64,000 nt of DNA from the NCBI RefSeq assembly GCF_001418015.1, contig NZ_LIQG01000026.1, forward strand, positions 930,001 through 994,000, given 5' to 3'. Shown piece after piece: positions 1-9,648 of the stretch. Position numbers and translations under genes: made by a program. The notes beneath the pieces are model-generated. The model ran no database searches. It saw nothing but the letters and a program-made list of their open reading frames with translations, and was not told where the DNA came from. Positions within the stretch are counted from its first letter, which is position 1; every line of letters starts with the position of its first letter. This DNA comes from Lacinutrix mariniflava. GTDB lineage: Bacteria > Bacteroidota > Bacteroidia > Flavobacteriales > Flavobacteriaceae.

Positions 1-423
1 GAAGTTCGATTGACAAAAAAGATAGATAAACGTGGGATTTTAGTATACGCAACAAAACTAAAGGGACATCTTAATTTAAGTAATGCATTCGAATTTCATC
101 AAGCAGCATCAATTGGTGATGGTGATGGTTTAAGAGGCTATAGACAAGAGCGTTTTAGCGGGAAAAATTCATTTTATCATAATTCAGATTTAAGAGTGTC
201 TTTCGGGAAAATTAGAAACGCATTTATTCCAATCTCTTACGGGTTTTATGGTGGATTCGATTATGGTCGTGTTTGGTTAGATAATGATAACTCTAGCGAG
301 TGGCATACATCGCCAGGTGGAGGTGTATTCTTTAATATTGCAGGTTTTACAACGGCAAACTTTGGTTATTTTAGTTCAGACGAAGGCGGAAGATTAAATA
401 TTTTACTAAGTCTAGCATTTTAA
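1..423 (+). CDS. C-terminal part of an outer-membrane beta-barrel protein (5' end outside the window)
   Basis: The frame is open from base 1 to the stop at 421-423, so the start lies upstream. The 140 visible residues end in LSLAF, a typical terminal barrel strand finishing in Phe. They align by eye with the last 130 or so residues of the metallophosphoesterase-barrel protein at 4383-8090: GLRGYRQERFSGKNS against GLRGFRTERFTGRNS, and YGRVWL against VGRVWL. The GLRG-x-R-x-x-RF motif is typical of the BamA/surface-antigen barrel class. The missing part may carry a phosphoesterase domain, making the two genes near-tandem paralogues, but that part cannot be seen. Confidence 0.85.
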   Translation, partial: EVRLTKKIDKRGILVYATKLKGHLNLSNAFEFHQAASIGDGDGLRGYRQERFSGKNSFYHNSDLRVSFGKIRNAFIPISYGFYGGFDYGRVWLDNDNSSEWHTSPGGGVFFNIAGFTTANFGYFSSDEGGRLNILLSLAF

Positions 424-444
424 TAAAATTAAAACAATAAATAT

Positions 445-549
445 ATGAATACTATAGATTTTTATGGCGCAGAATGGTGCCCAGATTGCCAAAGAGCAAA
501 AGCGTATTTAAAGACTTGTTTTTCTGTCAAAATCTATTTTAAGTATTAA
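445..549 (+). pseudogene. truncated glutaredoxin/thioredoxin-fold remnant
   Basis: A 34-codon frame starting 21 bases after the previous stop reads MNTIDFYGAEWCPDCQRAKA and then YL. This is the first beta strand and redox helix of a bacterial glutaredoxin-like protein, with an intact WCPDC active site. After residue 22 the resemblance stops; an unrelated tail follows and the frame ends at 547-549. Glutaredoxin-like proteins are normally about 75-85 residues, so the second half of the fold is absent, and I found no continuation in the other two frames downstream. A short expressed peptide cannot be excluded, but a 3'-deleted gene is the simpler reading. Confidence 0.6.
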
Positions 550-651
550 GTCTTCGTGACTTTAATCTATTAACCAAATTAGAGATTGGTTTCTTTCGTT
601 TTAATACGACGTCATTTTGTTAAAGAAAATACGACTAAGCATTATAAAGCG

Positions 652-659
652 TATTTTTG
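652..659 (+). promoter_or_regulatory. Bacteroidota -7 box for the GAF gene
   Basis: TATTTTTG fits the TAnnTTTG -7 consensus of Bacteroidota. It lies 15 bases before the ATG at 675, and this argues against the in-frame TTG at 657 as a start. No well-spaced TTG -33 element is visible. Confidence 0.5.
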
Positions 660-674
660 TATAATTTTAAAACA

Positions 675-3059
675 ATGATTAAAGACCTTAACGATAACAT
701 AAATTTGCCTTTCTCGCTACAAATTAGTTTTAATAAGCTAATTGAGCGCTATGAGGAATTGGCTAAAAGCGATGATCAATTTATTGCCGCTAAAGCACGT
801 CGTGTTTTAAAAACACAAGAGTCTATTCCTGTATTAAGAGATGGTTTTAGTGAAATATCAGTTTTAAAAAAATACGAAAAAGAAATTCAGATTTTACTGC
901 AAGATTCTTTTAGTGAAGTTTTAAGTTTAAACGAAATAAAGACAGCAAGTGTACCTTATCATAATTTTATTTTTAATGCATCAAAGCGTTTTGAAAATAT
1001 TATAAAAACGGCTGGGCCAGATTTTGAATTAGTAATTAAAAATATGCCAGAAAACGATTGGTATATTCTAAGTTGTACTATTATTATGAATTTTTGTTAT
1101 AATTATAACACTAATTTTAAGCGACCATTATATTATGAAATTCCAGATGCTAATGGTATTATAAGAATTTATAAAATCTTGTATAATGCAGATTTTATGG
1201 AAATTATAGCCACGGATAAAGCGCCAAAATTAACAGAAGAAGATTTTGATGAGTTATTAGATAACTTTGATAACATAGGACTTTGGAAAGAAAAATTCCC
1301 ACCAAATAGTTATATCTCCAAAGGATTTGTAATCTCCAATATTTTTGATGTTACAGACGATCAATCAATATCTAATATTAAAACCACTTTAATAGGAAAT
1401 AATAAGCATAAGAACGAAGGCTTTATGGGAGATTTCCAAAAGGTATTTCGTTCGTTATTAAATATAACAGATTTAGATGTCGGTTTTTCTATATATAATA
1501 AAGCAGAAGACACCTTGATGAAGGTTCACGATTCTAGTATAAATAGTTATTTGTTAAAGGCTAAAGAAGAATTTAAGTGCGAAAATTTATTTTGTCATTA
1601 CAGTTATGATAAGATTTTAAAAGAGAAAACTAATTTAGCGATATCAGATGTTGATAAGAGTTTTAAGTTATCTAAAGGCATGTCTGCTCAAGTAAAAGTT
1701 TTAAAAGAGCAAGGTTTAAAAAGTGCTATTTTTGCTCCAATAGCAGAGAACGGTGAGTTATTAGCTGTTTTAGAACTAGTTTCTAGAACACCAAAAGCTT
1801 TAAATAGCATTAATTCTAATAAGTTGGCAGATGTGATGCCGTTTATATTATCTGCTGTAAAACGCTCTAAAAGAGATGAAGAAAACCTGATACAGGCCAT
1901 TATTCAACGAGAGTGTACATCCATCCATCCAAGTGTTAAATGGAAATTTGAAAGTGCTGCAAGAAAGTTTATGCAAGAGGAATATGATGGAGGAGATAAC
2001 CCAACATTTAATAAAATAAGCTTTGCTAATGTGTATCCTTTGTTTGGTCAAATAGATGTAAAAGGATCATCTGAAGCTAGAAATAACGCGACTCAAAAAG
2101 ACTTATCACTTCAGCTTAAAATGGTGGAAAGGATAATTAAATCTGGTTTTAAAGTTGAGAAGCTGCCTATTTTCGAGCAACTCTTATTTCAAATTAAAAC
2201 TTATAAAAAAGCATTAAAAGACGATTTTAAAGTTGATAGCGAACAAAAAATTACTAAGTTTTTTAAGTATGAAATTGAAACACTTTTTAAATTTCAATTA
2301 AAATCAAAAACGTATTTATCAGAAGAAATTGAAGATTATTACAGTAAGATAGACGAAGATTTGGATGTTATTTATTTCTATCGTAAAAACTATGACGATA
2401 CTATAGCTTTAATTAATAAAAACATGTCGTCTTTATTAGATAAAAAGCAAGTTGAAGCACAGGCAATGTATCCTCACTTTTTCGAACGTTTTAAAACAGA
2501 TGGAGTAGAGCACAATATGTACATTGGAGAGTCTATAACAAAAGAGGATTCTTTTAGCGAAATTTATCTATACAACTTACGTTTATGGCAAGTTCAAGTA
2601 ATGTTGGAAATGGAAAGAGCTTTTTATAACAAACAACATAAATATCCACTTGCTTTAGATGTTGCTTCTATGATTTTAGTTTTTAATCAACCATTATCCA
2701 TTAGATTTAGAACAGACGAAAAGCATTTTGATGTAGACGGAACTTATAATGCAAGATACGAGGTCGTTAAAAAACGCGTAGATAAAGCCAATATAAAAGG
2801 TACAACAGAACGTGTAACAGTAAAAGGGAAATTAGCTATAGTTTACTCCCAAAAGCAGGATGAAATTGAGTATTTACAATATATAAACTTCTTGCAATCT
2901 AAGCATAAATTAGGTGATGAGGTTGAGATTTTAGAGCTTGAAGATTTACAAGGTGTAACTGGTTTAAAAGCGTTACGCGTTAATATTCTGTATCAAAAAG
3001 AATCTAATAAAAAGGAGTTTTACACCTACGAAGATTTAATGAGCGAGATTAAAAATTAA
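675..3059 (+). CDS. GAF domain-containing protein
   Basis: A 794-residue soluble protein without signal peptide or membrane segments. A GAF-like sensory region is visible at roughly residues 255-405: an alpha/beta segment ending in GLKSAIFAPIAENGELLAVL, which resembles the last strands of a GAF fold. The flanking N- and C-terminal regions are long, mostly helical and rich in Lys, Glu and Asp. I do not recognise an output domain such as a kinase, cyclase or GGDEF. The ATG at 675 is preferred over a TTG 18 bases upstream because a -7 box overlaps the TTG. The gene converges on the HD-PycTM gene, the two overlapping by 11 bases. The ligand is unknown. Confidence 0.75.
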   Translation: MIKDLNDNINLPFSLQISFNKLIERYEELAKSDDQFIAAKARRVLKTQESIPVLRDGFSEISVLKKYEKEIQILLQDSFSEVLSLNEIKTASVPYHNFIFNASKRFENIIKTAGPDFELVIKNMPENDWYILSCTIIMNFCYNYNTNFKRPLYYEIPDANGIIRIYKILYNADFMEIIATDKAPKLTEEDFDELLDNFDNIGLWKEKFPPNSYISKGFVISNIFDVTDDQSISNIKTTLIGNNKHKNEGFMGDFQKVFRSLLNITDLDVGFSIYNKAEDTLMKVHDSSINSYLLKAKEEFKCENLFCHYSYDKILKEKTNLAISDVDKSFKLSKGMSAQVKVLKEQGLKSAIFAPIAENGELLAVLELVSRTPKALNSINSNKLADVMPFILSAVKRSKRDEENLIQAIIQRECTSIHPSVKWKFESAARKFMQEEYDGGDNPTFNKISFANVYPLFGQIDVKGSSEARNNATQKDLSLQLKMVERIIKSGFKVEKLPIFEQLLFQIKTYKKALKDDFKVDSEQKITKFFKYEIETLFKFQLKSKTYLSEEIEDYYSKIDEDLDVIYFYRKNYDDTIALINKNMSSLLDKKQVEAQAMYPHFFERFKTDGVEHNMYIGESITKEDSFSEIYLYNLRLWQVQVMLEMERAFYNKQHKYPLALDVASMILVFNQPLSIRFRTDEKHFDVDGTYNARYEVVKKRVDKANIKGTTERVTVKGKLAIVYSQKQDEIEYLQYINFLQSKHKLGDEVEILELEDLQGVTGLKALRVNILYQKESNKKEFYTYEDLMSEIKN

Positions 3060-4323
3060 CTAAAAAAGTATCTTTATTAACAGCATTAGACTGAGTCGAT
3101 TGTATTTGAGAACTAGTGTCTAATACATCGTCTAAATTAACTCCAGGATTATTTTTCACAGCGATTCCAAAAGCAATTAGAGACGCAATAATACCAATCA
3201 TAAATATGGTGTAAGTGACTCTTAATATTTTATACTTACGCTCCAAAACTTTTCCTAAAAAGTATAAATCTTTTGTTAAAGCGCTGTAAACGTAATCTTT
3301 ATCCTTAAGCATTTCGTTAATAGCCCATTCAAATTCCTTTAGTTCCATTTTATGGAAATTACCAAAAAAGGTTAAATTAACCTCTTTATTTATAACATCT
3401 TCCTTAGTAAATTGACCACTCGTTACATTCGGTCGTGTCGCAATTATAGACATTACCATAGAGATAACACTAAATAAAGTAAAAATTACCGTTGGCCATG
3501 TTAGGTAAGGATTAGTATCTAATTTTGAAATTAAATTTGCTAAAACAACAGAAATAATAATGGCATTTACAGATAAAAGAATATTGGCTTTTGTATCTGC
3601 AATGTCACTTAGTTTGATGTGGTTTTTTAAAGTTGTTCTATAAAAAGATTGTATTGCGCGTTCCGGACTTTCGTTCTTGTATTGTGCCTTGTACTTTGCT
3701 TTTAGTTTTTCTTTATTATCTTTAAATTTATTCTTCTTCTTTTTCTTCATCAGTTTAGCGATGTTCTTGTCTTTCTCAGGTTGCCAATTTTTTATGGCGT
3801 AAGGCGAATAGTAACGGTGTTTTTCAGTTAAAACTTCAATGTTTTCGGCTCTCCACTCTTTTGCTGTATATGTTTTAATGCCTTGTACTTCGTATTCTTT
3901 TCTTAGGAATTCGCTTGCTTCATTAAAATATTTTTTAGCAAAGTGAGAAGAATCTGCATCACGAATAATTTCTCCTAATTTAGAGTTTGGCACCTCTTTA
4001 AACTTTGTGGCCATAATACATTCGTTTACGGCATCAATTATATCTTGGTCAATTTTTTCAGTGGTTAAAAATGCTGTAGCAATTTTAACGCTTTCTTCCT
4101 CGTGTCCTTCTCTGGTTTTAATATAGCCTGTATCATGGAATAAAGCTGCTAACAATAATATTTCTTCCTCATTAACATTAATTTCAGAATTTTCAATTAT
4201 TTCTTTTGTACTTTTATACACGCGTTTGGTGTGCGTAAAATCGTGATAAATAAAAGTGTTTGGAAGTTGTTCTTTAAAAAGTTCTAGAACAAACATTTCG
4301 GCTTTTTCAATAATTAAAGACAT
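3049..4323 (-). CDS. HD-domain phosphohydrolase fused to a Pycsar-effector-type transmembrane domain (PycTM)
   Basis: 424 residues. Residues 1-180 form an HD domain with H27/H31 (YHDFTH), the paired H63-D64 (LFHDTG), H74 and D122/D124 (RDADSS), the expected metal ligands. A very basic linker (about 185-215) follows. Residues 225-390 match the PycTM/DUF5706 type: SDIADTKANILLSVNAIIIS running into a first membrane helix (about 247-265), a second (275-294), a cytosolic helical hairpin, and a third (369-389). PycTM proteins are the membrane effectors of cyclic-pyrimidine (Pycsar) immunity. No cyclase gene lies nearby, so a general nucleotide-signalling role is equally possible. Divergent from the phosphoesterase gene, with 59 bases between them. 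Confidence 0.8.
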   Translation of the reverse strand: MSLIIEKAEMFVLELFKEQLPNTFIYHDFTHTKRVYKSTKEIIENSEINVNEEEILLLAALFHDTGYIKTREGHEEESVKIATAFLTTEKIDQDIIDAVNECIMATKFKEVPNSKLGEIIRDADSSHFAKKYFNEASEFLRKEYEVQGIKTYTAKEWRAENIEVLTEKHRYYSPYAIKNWQPEKDKNIAKLMKKKKKNKFKDNKEKLKAKYKAQYKNESPERAIQSFYRTTLKNHIKLSDIADTKANILLSVNAIIISVVLANLISKLDTNPYLTWPTVIFTLFSVISMVMSIIATRPNVTSGQFTKEDVINKEVNLTFFGNFHKMELKEFEWAINEMLKDKDYVYSALTKDLYFLGKVLERKYKILRVTYTIFMIGIIASLIAFGIAVKNNPGVNLDDVLDTSSQIQSTQSNAVNKDTFLVNF

Positions 4324-4382
4324 ATTTTTTTAAGGATTTTAAGATAACCAAATTACTAAAAATTAATCCAGAAAGTTCCCTT

Positions 4383-7300
4383 ATGAATAAAAATAACATA
4401 ATTCTAACAATTTTATTATTAACCCTATCAAGTTGTGCTACGTTTAAAGCGCAATATAAAGACGATGAAAAAACTATAAATCCACTTCCTGATAAAGAAA
4501 TAAATAGAAAGTTTTTTTTAATAGGTGATGCTGGTAAATCTCCAATTGGCGGAATGTCTTTAGGATTACAGGCTTTTAATAAGCACATTTTAAATACAGA
4601 TACAAAAAAGGATTACGTTGTATTTTTAGGAGATAATATATATCCAGATGGTTTAGTAAAGAAAGAGAGTAAAGGAAGAGAAAATGCGGAGAATGCACTA
4701 AACGCACAAATTTCATCTGTAGAAGGATTTAAAGGCAATACTGTTATGATTCCTGGAAATCACGATTGGTACGCAAATGGTGTGTCTGGTGTAAAAAGTG
4801 AGGAGAAATATATAGAAGATGCTTTAGGTAAAAATACTTTTCAACCCGAAAATGGTTGCCCATTAGAAAGCATAGATGTAAGTGATAAAGTACAGTTAAT
4901 TATCGTTGACAGTCAATGGTATTTAGAAGATTGGAATAAAAATCCAACAATTAACGACGAGTGTGAGATTAAAACACGTAAACGTTTTTTTGAAGAATTA
5001 GAAGGTGAATTAAAAAAGGCACAAAATAAACGAGTGGTTTTTGCAATGCACCATCCTATTTATACTAATGGTTCGCATGGTGGTTTTTACGATGCTAGTA
5101 AGCATCTTTACCCAACTCAAAGTAAAATACCGCTACCTATTTTAGCGTCATTACTTACGCAGGTAAGAACTCAAGGAGGTGTTTCTATACAAGATAGATT
5201 TAACGAAAGGTATAATGAGTTAATGAGTCGTATTGAAACGTTGTCTTTGGAATACGATAATATTGTATTTGCTTCTGGACACGAACACTCATTACAATAC
5301 ATAGAAAATGGAGGAATTAAGCAAATTGTTTCTGGTGCAGGTGCTAAAAAATCTGCTGCCGCATTAAGCAAGAATGGATTGTTTTCTGTAGGTCAGCAAG
5401 GTTTTGCAGAGTTAACAATATTTAAAGATGGAAGTACTTGGGTAAGTATGTATGTGTCAGAAAATGGAGAACCAAAACTTATGTTTACAAAAGAAGTTTT
5501 GCCAAAAAACAGAGATGTATTTAATGTAGAAACACTTCCGGATACGTTTCCGCAAACAGTTCAAGCCTCAATATATACTAAAGAAGAAACAGATAAAACA
5601 GGTCTGCATACAGCATTATTAGGGGACAGATATCGTGAGTTATATAGTAAGAAAATAACAGCAAAAGTTGCCACTCTAGATACGCTTTATGGTGGTTTAG
5701 AAATTGTAAGAGCCGGTGGAGGACATCAAACACGATCGTTAAGGTTAAAGACAAAGGATGGTCGAGAATTAAATATGAGAGCGCTTAGAAAAAGTGCAAC
5801 ACAATACTTACAAACTGTATTGTTTAAAGATAATTATGTAGAAGATGATTTCGAAAAAACGAAAGTTGAAAATTTTGTGTTAGACTTTTATACTGCGGCT
5901 CATCCATATGCATTTTTTGTTGTTCCAGATTTGTCTCATGCAGCTGGTGTTTACCATACAAATCCTGAATTGTTCTACATTCCAAAACATAAGTTTTTAG
6001 GTGATTATAATACAGATTATGGAGATGAGTTGTACATGATAGAAGAACGACCTGAAGAAAACTATAGTGATGAAAAGAACTTTGGTTATGCAGACGATAT
6101 AGAAAGTACTCACGATATTATCGTTAAAATAAGAGAAGACGAAAAGTATAAAATAGACGAAAACGCATATGTTAGAGCTAGGCTTTACGATATGCTTTTA
6201 GGTGATTGGGATAGACATCAAGACCAATGGCGTTGGGCTCAGTTTAATCAAGAGAATGGCGATAAATTATTTAGACCAATTCCAAGAGATCGAGATCAGG
6301 TGTTTTCAAATTTTGATGGCGCGATTCTGGATGTTATGAAAGTTTTATCTGGTTCTACAAAACAACTTCAAGTTTACGATGCAGAATTAAAAGACATTAA
6401 ATGGATGAATAGTGCAGGGATAAAACTTGATAAAGTTTTAATTCAAAAATCAGACAAACAAGTGTGGTTAAAGCAAGCTAAGTATTTAATGGATAATATT
6501 ACTGATGATGTTATTGCTACGGCTTTTTCAAAAGTTCCAGAAGAAGCGAGAGACGAGTCGTTAACTGAAATTCAAGAACTTCTTAAAGGAAGACGTGCAA
6601 ATATGCTTGACATCGCAGAGCGCTATTACAATTATTTAAACGAATTAGTAATTGTTACAGGAACAGATAAAGACGATTATTTTGAAATTAACAGAATTGG
6701 TGATAACGAAACAAATGTAAAAATTTCAAGAATTATTGGTGGCGAAAAAGGAGAGGTTTTGGTAGATAGAACTTTTAATAAAGACATCACAAAAGAATTA
6801 TGGATTTATGGATTAGATGATGACGATATTTTTGAAGTTACAGGTAAAGCTAATAACTTAATTTTTACAAGAATAATTGGTGGTCAAAATAACGACACCT
6901 ATATTATTAAAAATGGAAGACGTGTTCGTGTTTACGATCATAAATCTAAACCAAATACGATACAAGAAAATAATGGTGCAAAAATCAATTTTACAGATAC
7001 TTACAATAATAACCTATTCGATTTTAATAAAAACATTGTAAAAACAGGTTCAATCACGCCTAGTTTTGCTTATAATCCAGACGATGGGATTTCGCTTGGT
7101 GTGTCATTAATTAAAACAACTAAAGGTTTTCAGCGTAATCCATTTACACAGCAACATCGTTTTAAAGGTGGTTATTATTTTGCTACCAATGGCTTTAGTG
7201 TTGGCTACGAAGGTGAATTTGCTAACCTTTATAAAGATTGGAATTTACATGTCTCCGGATTAATAACAAGTGAAAATTTCTCCAACAACTTTTTTGGCTA

Positions 7301-8090
7301 CGGAAACGAAACTGTTAATAATGATGATGCATTAGATTTAGATTACAACAGAGTTAAAACAAGTATCTATAAAGCAAGTGTAGGTCTCCTTAAAAGAGGA
7401 GATTTTGGTGGAGATTATGGATTTAAGGTTATTGCTGAGGCTATTGAAATTGGTGAATCAACAGATCGTTTTATTGAGACATTTACACCATCAACTATAA
7501 ATAAAGGGTTTTATGAAAGGCGCTTTTTTACAGGAATAGAAGCTAATTATAATTATGCAAGTTTCGATAATAAAATTGTGCCAACTCGTGGAATGACTTT
7601 TAATATTGAAACAGGTTTTAAAACAGAACCAGAGGAAACTAAAAATACTTATGGTTATTTTAATTCTAATTTAGGGTTTTATAATGCATTATCTAAAAAT
7701 AGAAGATTGGTTTTAAAAACAGATTTGCGAGGGCAAGTGAGAATTGGAGATGATCTTATTTTTTATCAAGCAGCAAATATTGGAGGAAAAAACGGATTAA
7801 GAGGATTTAGAACAGAGCGTTTTACAGGTCGAAATTCCCTTGTAGGTAGTGCAGATTTCCGATATAGTTTCAAATCTTTTAGAACATCAACATTACCATT
7901 GCAAATTGGAGTGTTTGCAGGAGGAGATGTTGGTAGAGTTTGGTTAGAAGGTGACTACTCAGATAAATGGCACAACGATTATGGAGGTGGTTTCTGGGTG
8001 TCTGCAGCAGATTCTGTTCAAGGAACCTTTAATTTCTTTAATAGTGTAGAAGGCTTGAGGTTTTCTTTTGGTTTCGGAATTGCATTTTAA
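4383..8090 (+). CDS. lipoprotein metallophosphoesterase fused to an outer-membrane beta-barrel
   Basis: 1235 residues. The signal peptide ends in a lipobox (LTLSSC, Cys18). Residues 30-360 carry a calcineurin-like phosphoesterase with the full metal-binding set: GDAG, GDNIY, GNHDW, the His pair in AMHHP, and GHEH. A middle region of about 450 residues is not recognised. The last 300 or so residues are a barrel of the BamA/surface-antigen class, with GLRGFRTERF near the end and a final Phe. The protein is probably anchored in the outer membrane with the enzyme exposed to the periplasm or surface; the substrate is unknown. The barrel is homologous to the fragment at 1-423. It ends 4 bases into the convergent gene at 8087. 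Confidence 0.85.
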   Translation: MNKNNIILTILLLTLSSCATFKAQYKDDEKTINPLPDKEINRKFFLIGDAGKSPIGGMSLGLQAFNKHILNTDTKKDYVVFLGDNIYPDGLVKKESKGRENAENALNAQISSVEGFKGNTVMIPGNHDWYANGVSGVKSEEKYIEDALGKNTFQPENGCPLESIDVSDKVQLIIVDSQWYLEDWNKNPTINDECEIKTRKRFFEELEGELKKAQNKRVVFAMHHPIYTNGSHGGFYDASKHLYPTQSKIPLPILASLLTQVRTQGGVSIQDRFNERYNELMSRIETLSLEYDNIVFASGHEHSLQYIENGGIKQIVSGAGAKKSAAALSKNGLFSVGQQGFAELTIFKDGSTWVSMYVSENGEPKLMFTKEVLPKNRDVFNVETLPDTFPQTVQASIYTKEETDKTGLHTALLGDRYRELYSKKITAKVATLDTLYGGLEIVRAGGGHQTRSLRLKTKDGRELNMRALRKSATQYLQTVLFKDNYVEDDFEKTKVENFVLDFYTAAHPYAFFVVPDLSHAAGVYHTNPELFYIPKHKFLGDYNTDYGDELYMIEERPEENYSDEKNFGYADDIESTHDIIVKIREDEKYKIDENAYVRARLYDMLLGDWDRHQDQWRWAQFNQENGDKLFRPIPRDRDQVFSNFDGAILDVMKVLSGSTKQLQVYDAELKDIKWMNSAGIKLDKVLIQKSDKQVWLKQAKYLMDNITDDVIATAFSKVPEEARDESLTEIQELLKGRRANMLDIAERYYNYLNELVIVTGTDKDDYFEINRIGDNETNVKISRIIGGEKGEVLVDRTFNKDITKELWIYGLDDDDIFEVTGKANNLIFTRIIGGQNNDTYIIKNGRRVRVYDHKSKPNTIQENNGAKINFTDTYNNNLFDFNKNIVKTGSITPSFAYNPDDGISLGVSLIKTTKGFQRNPFTQQHRFKGGYYFATNGFSVGYEGEFANLYKDWNLHVSGLITSENFSNNFFGYGNETVNNDDALDLDYNRVKTSIYKASVGLLKRGDFGGDYGFKVIAEAIEIGESTDRFIETFTPSTINKGFYERRFFTGIEANYNYASFDNKIVPTRGMTFNIETGFKTEPEETKNTYGYFNSNLGFYNALSKNRRLVLKTDLRGQVRIGDDLIFYQAANIGGKNGLRGFRTERFTGRNSLVGSADFRYSFKSFRTSTLPLQIGVFAGGDVGRVWLEGDYSDKWHNDYGGGFWVSAADSVQGTFNFFNSVEGLRFSFGFGIAF

Positions 8091-8890
8091 AGATTAAATT
8101 TATAAATATTACCATCATGCTTATTGGTCTCATCAGTAATTATGATGGTTTTATTATTTAAAAAATACACACCTTCTTTTTGTGAATCATGCTTAAAATC
8201 TAATGCTTCAATTTCTCCTCCAAAAAAGTCTTCAGCTTTAAAATTCGATAATTTCCAGACTTTATCGTGGTTCAATAAAATAATTGTTTTGCCATCTTTG
8301 CTAATATCAGCAGAGGTGATTTTGTTATTTTTTCCTTTAAACTTATGCGTAGCTATTAGTTCTGCTACATGATCTCCAGTTTTATTTTCAATTTTAAAAA
8401 CATCTGTGTACTTCTCGTTTTTAGAAAAAACATAGAAATAATTATTCCATAAAAAGAAACTTTCAAAATCTTGAGATTTCCCATTTTTTGGTAGCTTAAA
8501 CGTAATTATTTCCGCTTCAGTTTTCTCCTGAGAGAGGTTGGTATTCAGAACCTTGTAAATTACAAATTCTTTTCTTTTATGGTTGTTGTTACCAAAGTCA
8601 CCAATATAAATATTTCCTTCACTATCTGTTGCTAAGTCTTCCCAATCTTTATTTTTAGCATTAGTAATAGTGATGGTTTTTTCAATATTGCCTTTGCTAT
8701 TTAGTGCGAACAAATTATTATCGTTCCCAGCGTCTTCAATTACCCAGTATAAATTTGAGTTTTCTATTATAGCCACGGCAGAAACTTCTTCTAAAGATCT
8801 ATCTATATCAGCTAAAACTTCTAGGTTTCCTGTGTTACACGAAAAGAAAAGTAAACTTAAAATGAATAAAGGTTTTAATGTAAATGTCAT
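8087..8890 (-). CDS. predicted lipoprotein, beta-propeller-like
   Basis: 267 residues from ATG 8888-8890. An in-frame ATG 27 bases upstream would put charged residues before the signal peptide, so the shorter form is preferred. The signal peptide ends in LLFFSC, a lipobox. The mature part has repeated short strands with Asp/Gly turns (EDAGNDNN, DWEDLATDSEGNIYIGDFGN, TSADISKDGKTI), as in NHL- or SdiA-regulated-type propellers. The DWEDLA and GDFGNN motifs suggest a calcium-binding or phytase-like propeller, but no enzyme can be named. It is convergent with the phosphoesterase-barrel gene and divergent from the GDPD gene. Confidence 0.65.
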   Translation of the reverse strand: MTFTLKPLFILSLLFFSCNTGNLEVLADIDRSLEEVSAVAIIENSNLYWVIEDAGNDNNLFALNSKGNIEKTITITNAKNKDWEDLATDSEGNIYIGDFGNNNHKRKEFVIYKVLNTNLSQEKTEAEIITFKLPKNGKSQDFESFFLWNNYFYVFSKNEKYTDVFKIENKTGDHVAELIATHKFKGKNNKITSADISKDGKTIILLNHDKVWKLSNFKAEDFFGGEIEALDFKHDSQKEGVYFLNNKTIIITDETNKHDGNIYKFNL

Positions 8891-8901
8891 AAATTGTAAT
8901 T

Positions 8902-8909
8902 TATATTTG
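8902..8909 (+). promoter_or_regulatory. Bacteroidota -7 box for the GDPD operon
   Basis: TATATTTG matches TAnnTTTG exactly. It lies 53 bases before the ATG at 8962, in the divergent gap with the lipoprotein gene. A TTG -33 element at proper spacing is not evident. Confidence 0.55.
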
Positions 8910-8961
8910 TAGCGCATATATTAAGCCAAAATTATAAATTAAATCATAAAATAATATTAAA

Positions 8962-9648
8962 ATGTCAGGAGCTTTAAAATTTGGGCACAGAGGAGCAAAA
9001 GGACATGTTGCAGAAAATACAATTGAATCTATTTTAAAAGCAATCGAGTTTGGAGTGGATGGTATCGAAATAGATGTACACAAATGTAGGTCTGGAGAAT
9101 TAGTTGTATTTCATGATTTTACGGTCGATAGACTAACTAAAGGAACTGGTGAAATTAGAAACTTCAATTTTGAAGAAATTAAAAAATTAACCGTTTCAAT
9201 TCACTATCAAATACCAACTCTAACCGAAGTATTAAATGTAATCGATAGAAGGTGTCTTCTTAATATTGAATTAAAAGGAACAAATACAGCTTCTGAAACA
9301 GTTTCTGTAATTGAGAGCTATATAGAGGTTCATAACTGGAATTACAGTGATTTTTTAGTTTCAAGTTTTAAAAATGAAGAATTATTAGCAGTTTTCGAAA
9401 TCAATAAAAAAATTCCATTAGGCGTTCTTATGGAGTCCGATTTTGATAAGGCAATAACTTTTGCAAAAAGTATTAACGCTGCCGCAATACATCCAGACTA
9501 CACAATGTTAACAAAGGAAAATGTAGAGAAAGTTCAAGCAGAAGGCTTTAATGTTAATACTTGGACAGTTAACACGCCTGAAGCGATAAAAAGGATGAAA
9601 TATTATAATGTTAATGCAATAATTAGTGATTTTCCAGATAGATTATGA
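8962..9648 (+). CDS. glycerophosphodiester phosphodiesterase family protein
   Basis: 228 residues, the usual size of the cytosolic GDPD form, with no signal peptide. The TIM-barrel signatures are present in order: GHRGAKGHVAENT (catalytic His and the Asn/Glu region), GVDGIEIDVH (metal-binding Glu and Asp), VVFHD (second catalytic His), NIELKG (Glu ligand) and a closing VNTWTVN strand. The family hydrolyses glycerophosphodiesters to glycerol-3-phosphate and an alcohol. The gene overlaps the next by ATGA, so the two are probably translationally coupled. Confidence 0.9.
   Translation: MSGALKFGHRGAKGHVAENTIESILKAIEFGVDGIEIDVHKCRSGELVVFHDFTVDRLTKGTGEIRNFNFEEIKKLTVSIHYQIPTLTEVLNVIDRRCLLNIELKGTNTASETVSVIESYIEVHNWNYSDFLVSSFKNEELLAVFEINKKIPLGVLMESDFDKAITFAKSINAAAIHPDYTMLTKENVEKVQAEGFNVNTWTVNTPEAIKRMKYYNVNAIISDFPDRL

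Noticed and set aside
657-674. TTG start giving a longer GAF-domain protein.
   Set aside because: The TATTTTTG promoter box overlaps it, so the ATG at 675 is preferred.
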